From assembly GCA_021821225.1 (NCBI GenBank), contig JAKACR010000106.1, positions 1 through 8,658 of the forward strand: DNA of 8,658 nt. The letters are read 5' to 3'. The notes under the pieces were generated by a model, which had not been told where the DNA came from, did not search any database, and saw only the letters and a list, made by a program, of their open reading frames with translations. How positions within the stretch are numbered: position 1 is the stretch's first letter; the number at the start of each line of letters is the position of its first letter. Made by a program: the position numbers and the translations under genes. Positions 6,381 through 8,658 of the stretch are shown piece by piece. This stretch comes from Bacillota bacterium. Its GTDB lineage: Bacteria; Bacillota; Bacilli; Alicyclobacillales; SLC66.

Positions 6381-6410
6381 CCTATACGCAAAGGATGAGG
6401 GGAGTGTGAA
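6381..6410 (-). promoter_or_regulatory. Candidate sigma-A promoter of the NlpC/P60 lipoprotein gene
   Basis: On the minus strand, TTCACA (6410-6405) and TATAGG (6386-6381) are separated by 18 bases. The -35 matches consensus at five of six positions and the -10 at four. Transcription would start near 6374, giving a leader of about 75 bases before the ATG at 6300, consistent with the shorter start chosen. Confidence 0.4.
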
Positions 6411-6428
6411 TGCAGGCCGCGGTGAATG

Positions 6429-6941
6429 TCAGGCGTTGTCGCTCGAAGGTTGTGCGGCGCCTTCTTTTTTCGCCACAAACTGTTTGTAGCGGATGAGCAT
6501 CATGATGCGCCACGGGAGGAGCATGCCAAAGGCGAGGATGAAAAAGACCGCGCCTGTCTGCGGGATTGTCACGTAACGTTCAATGTACGTGTGCAAGGCG
6601 ATGCGGATGACGAGCAGGGACAGAAGCACGATGATGAACGCGGGGGAGCGCTTCAGGTAAACATCGCCGTTAATCTGTTCCATGCGCGACGACGTGATGA
6701 GCGGAATGGAGAACAGGCAGCCGACGAGAAACGCGATGATGCCGTACAAAACAGGGATGCGCATGACGGGAAACGCGAACATCAGGAAGCCTGTGATCAT
6801 GCCGAGCGGCGGGATCATGATCTTTCTGGCCGACGTCGGATGTTTTGCCGCCCGCAGCCGTATCGCGATGACGGTGAGCGCGCCGACGATAATGACCACC
6901 GTACTGGTTACTTGCAGTGTCTGGTTGGAAAAGGTCGGCAC
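6429..6941 (-). CDS. ccdC: CcdC family membrane protein
   Basis: A 170-residue membrane protein of the CcdC family, named from its place beside ccdA, a cytochrome c maturation gene, in Bacillus. Its own function is unsettled, and I recall it as not essential for cytochrome c synthesis there. Hydrophobic segments lie at about 8-27, 42-60, 62-82, 101-120 and 128-148. Family-typical stretches include HPTSARKIMIPPLGMITGF (34-52), the YLKRSPAFI region (95-103), RIALHTYIERYV (112-123) and FFILAFGMLLPWRIMMLIRY (132-151). The tail is polar and cytoplasmic. The GTG start has AGGAGG (6955-6950) eight bases upstream. No ccdA or other cytochrome biogenesis gene is in the window; the neighbours are a lipoprotein gene and the divergent hemE. 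A promoter at 7196-7224 gives a leader of about 250 bases containing the large inverted-repeat block (6978-7163), an unusually long and structured leader for such a gene. Confidence 0.92.
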   Translation of the reverse strand: MPTFSNQTLQVTSTVVIIVGALTVIAIRLRAAKHPTSARKIMIPPLGMITGFLMFAFPVMRIPVLYGIIAFLVGCLFSIPLITSSRMEQINGDVYLKRSPAFIIVLLSLLVIRIALHTYIERYVTIPQTGAVFFILAFGMLLPWRIMMLIRYKQFVAKKEGAAQPSSDNA

Positions 6942-6977
6942 AAAGGCCCCCTCCTGTCTTGAAAATGTCTTCTGCTA

Positions 6978-7163
6978 GTCGCCAGTATCCCTTTGCTCCT
7001 GCTCGGACACCGCTATCGCTAAACTCGCGACGAGCAAAGGGATACGGGCGACCCAGCGAACTCTGCCCGTGGCGCTAAACTCGCCGGGCATAGGACAGGG
7101 CGTCGGCCCGGCGAACCCTGTCTATGGCGCTAAACTCGCGACAAGCAAAGGGATACTGGCGAC
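6978..7163 (-). repeat. 186-bp inverted-repeat block in the ccdC leader
   Basis: The block is closed by a perfect 20-bp inverted repeat, GTCGCCAGTATCCCTTTGCT at 6978-6997 and its reverse complement at 7144-7163. A third arm at 7033-7052 matches the right arm with one mismatch. Between them CGCTAAACTCGC recurs three times (AAACTCGC at 7021, 7077 and 7132), marking units of 56 and 55 bp. Each full unit can also fold locally: ACGGGC with GCCCGT in 7044-7070, and ATAG(G)ACAGGG with CCCTGTCTAT in 7091-7125. The arms differ between units while still pairing. On the ccdC mRNA the final arm would end 22 bases before AGGAGG. It could be a dispersed repeat, a structured leader RNA, or both. No coding potential is apparent. 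Confidence 0.8.
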
Positions 7164-7195
7164 CCGACAAACCGACAGCCTGTCATGCTCGTCTC

Positions 7196-7224
7196 ATCAT
7201 AGCGCAAGCCCGCTAAGGCTTCAA
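7196..7224 (-). promoter_or_regulatory. Sigma-A-type promoter of ccdC
   Basis: On the minus strand, TTGAAG (7224-7219) and TATGAT (7201-7196) are separated by exactly 17 bases. The -35 matches four of six consensus positions and the -10 five of six. Transcription would begin near 7189, upstream of the entire inverted-repeat block. A short palindrome, GACAGCCTGTC (7174-7184), would lie at the start of the transcript. Confidence 0.55.
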
Positions 7225-7324
7225 TCCGGCGTCGCGGCGGTTTGCCAGGGGAATATCCGCGCGAAAGGGCGCCGCACGCGGGATGGCTCATGTTCTTGGG
7301 AATATGGCCATGTTGTGACGTCGC

Positions 7325-7352
7325 TTGTGGCGTCCGACCATTGTGCTATCAT
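7325..7352 (+). promoter_or_regulatory. Extended -10 promoter of hemE
   Basis: TTGTGG (7325-7330) and TATCAT (7347-7352) are separated by 16 bases, and TGC directly before the -10 gives the extended -10 form TGnTATCAT. The -10 matches five of six consensus positions. Transcription would start near 7359, leaving a leader of about 25 bases before the hemE start, just enough for AAGGAAAGAAGGT. Confidence 0.5.
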
Positions 7353-7383
7353 GAGATGAATTAAGGAAAGAAGGTCCACATGC

Positions 7384-8439
7384 TTGCCTATGAATGATGT
7401 TTTTTTGCGCGCGTGCCGCGGTGAACGGACATCCCGCGCTCCGGTGTGGTACATGCGCCAGGCGGGACGCTACCAGCCGGAATATATGCGGATCAGGCAG
7501 AAACACGGTCTGCTGGAGATCTGCGAGCAGCCCGACCTGTGTGCGGAAGTGACCCTGATGCCCGTCCGCCAGTTGAACGTGGATGCGGCCATCCTTTTTT
7601 CCGACATCATGGTTCCACTCGCACCCATGGGCGTGGATTTTCACCTAGAGAAAGACACCGGTCCCATTCTGGCGCACCCCCTGCGTTCCGCCGGGGACGT
7701 GGACCGGATCCGGCCGCTGGAACCGCAGGAGCATCTGCCGCATGTCCTGCAGTCTGTGCGGATTCTGCAGCGCGAACTCGCCGTTCCCTTGATCGGATTC
7801 TGCGGGGCTCCCTTTACGTTGGCCAGCTATCTGATTGAGGGGGGGCCTTCGCGTGACCATCTGCGTACCAAGATGCTCATGCTGCGCGAACCGCGGGTGT
7901 GGGAGCGGCTGATGGACAAACTGGCGGACATGGCCGTCACCTACCTGCGGGCGCAGATTGCGGCGGGGGCGTCGGCAGTGCAACTGTTTGACAGTTGGGC
8001 GGGGAGTCTTGCCACGGAAGACTTTACCCGGTTTGTGTTGCCCGCCGTGCAAAAGGTGTTTCTTGCACTCGCTCCGCTCGACGTGCCCATGATCTATTTT
8101 GCGCTGGGCGCCGGCCACCTCTTTCCCCTGCTGCGCTCTTCTGGCGCTACGGTTGTCGGCGTGGACTGGCGCATGCCGCTGACCGACGCGCGCAGGGCTC
8201 TTGGACCCGGCGTGGCCGTGCAGGGGAACCTGGAGCCGGCGGCTCTGCTGGGACCGTGGGACGAACTGTGCCGCCGCGCGGCGGCCGTGGTGGAGGAAGG
8301 ACGGCGAGAGCCCGGTTTTATTTTCAATCTCGGTCACGGGGTGCCGCGCCATGCGGAGGTGGAGACGCTGGAACGCCTGACCCGCTTTGTCCACGAGCAC
8401 AGCGCCGAACGAGTCGACATTTCCCTGGAAGAGCAGTGA
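7384..8439 (+). CDS. hemE: Uroporphyrinogen decarboxylase
   Basis: A 351-residue HemE, which removes four carboxyl groups from uroporphyrinogen III to give coproporphyrinogen III in the cytosol, a middle step of haem synthesis. Both family signatures are present: PVWYMRQAGRYQPEY (20-34), with the substrate-binding Arg25 and Arg29, and GFCGAPFTLASYLIEG (138-153). The catalytic Asp74 lies in LFSDIM and the conserved His318 in NLGHGVP. Length is normal for the family. The start is placed at TTG 7384, which sits nine bases after AAGG (7371-7374); ATG 7390 is in frame but is 15 bases away. An out-of-frame ATG at 7380 opens a five-codon reading frame ending in the first codons of hemE. The gene is followed after 176 bases by hemH on the same strand, the usual Bacillota hemE-hemH order. 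Confidence 0.97.
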   Translation: MPMNDVFLRACRGERTSRAPVWYMRQAGRYQPEYMRIRQKHGLLEICEQPDLCAEVTLMPVRQLNVDAAILFSDIMVPLAPMGVDFHLEKDTGPILAHPLRSAGDVDRIRPLEPQEHLPHVLQSVRILQRELAVPLIGFCGAPFTLASYLIEGGPSRDHLRTKMLMLREPRVWERLMDKLADMAVTYLRAQIAAGASAVQLFDSWAGSLATEDFTRFVLPAVQKVFLALAPLDVPMIYFALGAGHLFPLLRSSGATVVGVDWRMPLTDARRALGPGVAVQGNLEPAALLGPWDELCRRAAAVVEEGRREPGFIFNLGHGVPRHAEVETLERLTRFVHEHSAERVDISLEEQ

Positions 8440-8451
8440 TAATCCAAATTT

Positions 8452-8526
8452 CAGCAGGCGCGCTACAGTGCATTTAGTGTTCGACTAGAACCTTAGACAC
8501 TAAATATGGGACCATTGCGCCTGCTG
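8452..8526 (+). repeat. Long imperfect palindrome between hemE and hemH
   Basis: CAGCAGGCGC (8452-8461) pairs perfectly with GCGCCTGCTG (8517-8526), and an inner ATTTAGTGT (8472-8480) with ACACTAAAT (8497-8505). There is no U run after the hairpin, so it is not a classical terminator; it begins 12 bases after the hemE stop. It may be a small palindromic repeat element or an mRNA-processing or stabilising structure within the hemEH transcript. Confidence 0.7.
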
Positions 8527-8538
8527 CACGGACTTTAT

Positions 8539-8587
8539 CGCTGCTCCCCTGGAAGAGCCTGTTCAAAAAGGGGCCGGGTAAGCAGCG
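8539..8587 (+). other. Hairpin in the hemH leader
   Basis: CGCTGCT (8539-8545) pairs with AGCAGCG (8581-8587), and CCCCT (8546-8550) with AGGGG (8569-8573), leaving a bulge of seven bases. It includes the repeat terminus at 8555-8584 and ends about 18 bases before the hemH Shine-Dalgarno sequence. A role in hemH expression is possible but only inferred. Confidence 0.4.
8555..8584 (-). repeat. Terminal fragment of the MITE-like repeat family
   Basis: GAGCCTGTTCAAAAAGGGGC followed by CGGGTAAG matches the reverse complement of the right end of the copy at 73-138 (GAGCCTGTTCAAAAAGAGGGC, then AGGTAAG). Similarity fades after about 30 bases, so only one terminus is present, in inverted orientation relative to the other copies. 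Confidence 0.6.
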
Positions 8588-8615
8588 CTGTTCTGTCCCC
8601 GAAAGAGGTGATCCG

Positions 8616-8658
8616 ATGATGGCTCCGACACCGCATGTCCTGCTGATGGCGTACGGCA
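8616..8658 (+). CDS. hemH: Ferrochelatase, N-terminal fragment (runs off window)
   Basis: Only the first 14 codons are present (MMAPTPHVLLMAYG). The VLLMAYG stretch is the first beta strand typical of ferrochelatases (Bacillus HemH begins with a closely similar GLLVMAYG), and hemH directly follows hemE in many Bacillota. The enzyme inserts iron into a porphyrin; in Gram-positive bacteria of this kind it normally acts on coproporphyrin III. The ribosome binding site is AGAGGTG at 8604-8610. ATG 8616 and ATG 8619 are both possible starts; the second has the better spacing of eight bases. Identification rests on a short stretch plus gene order. Confidence 0.75.
   Translation, partial: MMAPTPHVLLMAYG

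Noticed and set aside
6447..6471. Plus-strand hairpin GAAGG/CCTTC followed by a T run, terminator-like
   Set aside because: It has a five-bp stem with a ten-base loop inside the ccdC coding sequence, and no plus-strand gene upstream needs a terminator there; probably coincidental.
7021..7163. Possible CRISPR array because of regularly spaced CGCTAAACTCGC repeats
   Set aside because: The between-repeat segments are similar to each other rather than unique spacers, there are only three copies, the block is a closed palindrome, and no cas gene is present.
8452..8526. Terminator after hemE
   Set aside because: The stem is strong but no U run follows, and hemH continues on the same strand, so termination here is unlikely.

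Overview
The window looks like a chromosomal segment of a GC-rich member of the Bacilli, most likely an Alicyclobacillaceae-type organism. This placement is an inference. It rests on strong AGGAGG-type ribosome binding sites with frequent GTG/TTG starts, a ccdC gene (a Bacilli family), the hemE-hemH order typical of Bacillota haem operons, a DUF2203 protein, and GC-rich third codon positions. It is mostly housekeeping and accessory single-gene units, with several repeat elements in the gaps.

Layout. Positions 1-313 hold a possible gene tail, a truncated repeat copy and a minus-strand terminator. A small unrecognised gene (314-559, +) ends at a clear terminator and faces a DUF2203 gene (625-1011, -). 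A 421-base gap (1012-1432) contains a complete MITE-like element with terminal inverted repeats, itself interrupted by a perfect 15-bp palindrome. Next come a Nudix hydrolase (1433-1936, +) and a D-2-hydroxyacid dehydrogenase (2087-3058, +). The dehydrogenase overlaps by 93 bases, tail to tail, with a VTT/DedA-like membrane protein (2966-3754, -). Divergent from that is an NhaC-family antiporter (3876-5330, +), which meets an NlpC/P60 lipoprotein (5350-6300, -) with a 19-base gap. ccdC (6429-6941, -) and hemE (7384-8439, +) are divergent, and hemH starts at 8616 and runs off the window.

The most notable non-coding feature lies in the ccdC/hemE gap. It is a 186-bp block (6978-7163) closed by a perfect 20-bp inverted repeat, with a third near-identical arm inside and internal units of about 55 bp. 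A good sigma-A-like promoter on the minus strand (7196-7224) would place the whole block in the 5' leader of ccdC, with its last arm about 22 bases before the ribosome binding site. Two upstream arms could therefore compete for one ribosome-proximal arm, which would fit a regulatory leader, although a dispersed repeat that inserted there explains it equally well. The hemE-hemH gap also holds two inverted repeats, one overlapping a fragment of the MITE-like family.

Functionally, hemE and hemH are consecutive haem-pathway genes and probably one operon. The other genes show no common pathway. I see no CRISPR array, phage, transposase, tRNA or rRNA.
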